Shown piece after piece: positions 63,555-64,000 of a stretch of 64,000 nucleotides of DNA. This DNA is from Musa acuminata AAA Group. Taxonomy: Eukaryota; Streptophyta; Magnoliopsida; Zingiberales; Musaceae. The position numbers and the translations under genes are program-made. Position 1 is the stretch's first letter; the number at the start of each line of letters is the position of its first letter. A model generated the notes under the pieces. It saw only the letters and a list, made by a program, of their open reading frames with translations. It made no database searches and was not told the origin of the DNA. The stretch covers positions 28,428,501 through 28,492,500 of the forward strand of contig NC_088339.1 in the NCBI RefSeq assembly GCF_036884655.1. Reading direction: 5' to 3'.

Positions 63555-64000
63555 CTGATTTATGTTAGGTTTTGTATTCATTTTCCCCAGTTATATGTTT
63601 TAATAGACCTATAGTATTTTGGTGGAGGTGCCAAAGCCACTGTAACTCTATTTAAGAATATTATAATTGATATAAAAGTATATTTTTATTATTTTTATCA
63701 TAAATCAATAATGATATTTATTTAAATCATATTTTTATAGTAAATTATAATCAAACCTCCCATTTAAGCATATTTATTTATTTATTTTTCTTGCAAATAA
63801 AATTTAAAAATAAATATTCAACATTTCAAGTTAAATGATACTATTTTTATCAATAAATTAAATAAAAATTCAGATATAATAAATAAAAAAATATCTTATG
63901 TGATATTTAAGGGGAGGAATATCTCTTATCCCTCACCAAGTCTAAAATTTTTTCTATTCCTTCTACGTGTTTAAAATTGTTAGATTAAATCATATTTTAA
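63552..64000. other. AT-rich intergenic DNA to the window end
   Basis: Low-complexity AT-rich DNA with many TATTTAT and AAATAAA words. No gene is visible. Confidence 0.5.

Overview
The window looks like nuclear DNA from a monocot plant. Protein sequences are monocot-like, genes carry canonical GT-AG introns, intergenic DNA is AT-rich and full of microsatellites, and coding starts are GC-rich. The gag-like fragment of the LTR element near 15-16.5 kb resembles elements I associate with the banana family (Musaceae: Musa/Ensete). That placement is inference, not a search result.

Layout. 0-5 kb: no certain gene; a possible exon at 2.33 kb runs into a decayed LTR (2.48-2.96 kb) with an 80-bp tandem repeat. 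5.0-7.9 kb (-): a single-exon molybdenum-cofactor-sulfurase-like protein. 8-14 kb: long intergenic stretch ending in a GC-rich island. 14.09-17.12 kb (-): a non-autonomous LTR retrotransposon with both LTRs, a gag frame broken by three stops, no pol, and a 58-bp tandem array. 18.2-18.9 kb (+): a Dof transcription factor. 20.0-25.5 kb (-): a nine-exon subclass III SnRK2 kinase (OST1/SAPK8-10 type), reconstructed exon by exon to 365 residues. 26.5-29.2 kb (+), head-to-head with the kinase: a decayed SWIB/MDM2-domain gene. 33.2-34.9 kb (+): a five-exon GARP/HHO (NIGT1-type) repressor. 37.0-37.9 kb: a small copia/TRIM-like remnant. 39.9-40.7 kb (+): a class I LOB-domain protein (AS2/LBD36-like). 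44.7-45.4 kb (+): a ZAT-type two-finger C2H2 repressor. 52.5-56.9 kb (+): a four-exon NPH3/BTB protein of the NPY2 type. 58.1-58.8 kb (+): a two-exon class II LOB-domain protein (LBD37-42 type). 58.8-64 kb: no recognised gene, with two long (TA)n microsatellites.

How the genes relate. There are no operons; each gene stands alone with its own promoter, and TATA boxes are visible for Dof, HHO, ZAT, LBD class II and the SWIB pseudogene. Of the eight intact genes, five are transcription factors. By family knowledge two (HHO/NIGT1 and class II LBD) are nitrogen-response repressors, SnRK2 is the core ABA kinase, and NPY2 and the AS2-like LBD act in auxin-related organ development. This is probably chance proximity rather than a functional cluster.

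I did not find a clearly new biological system. The items most worth a second look are a duplicated splice donor inside the SnRK2 catalytic region, an arginine in place of the PLP lysine in the MOCOS-like protein, compensating changes in the palindromes of the 80-bp LTR repeat, the SWIB pseudogene, and the two unassigned exon-like frames at 30.5 and 38.7 kb.
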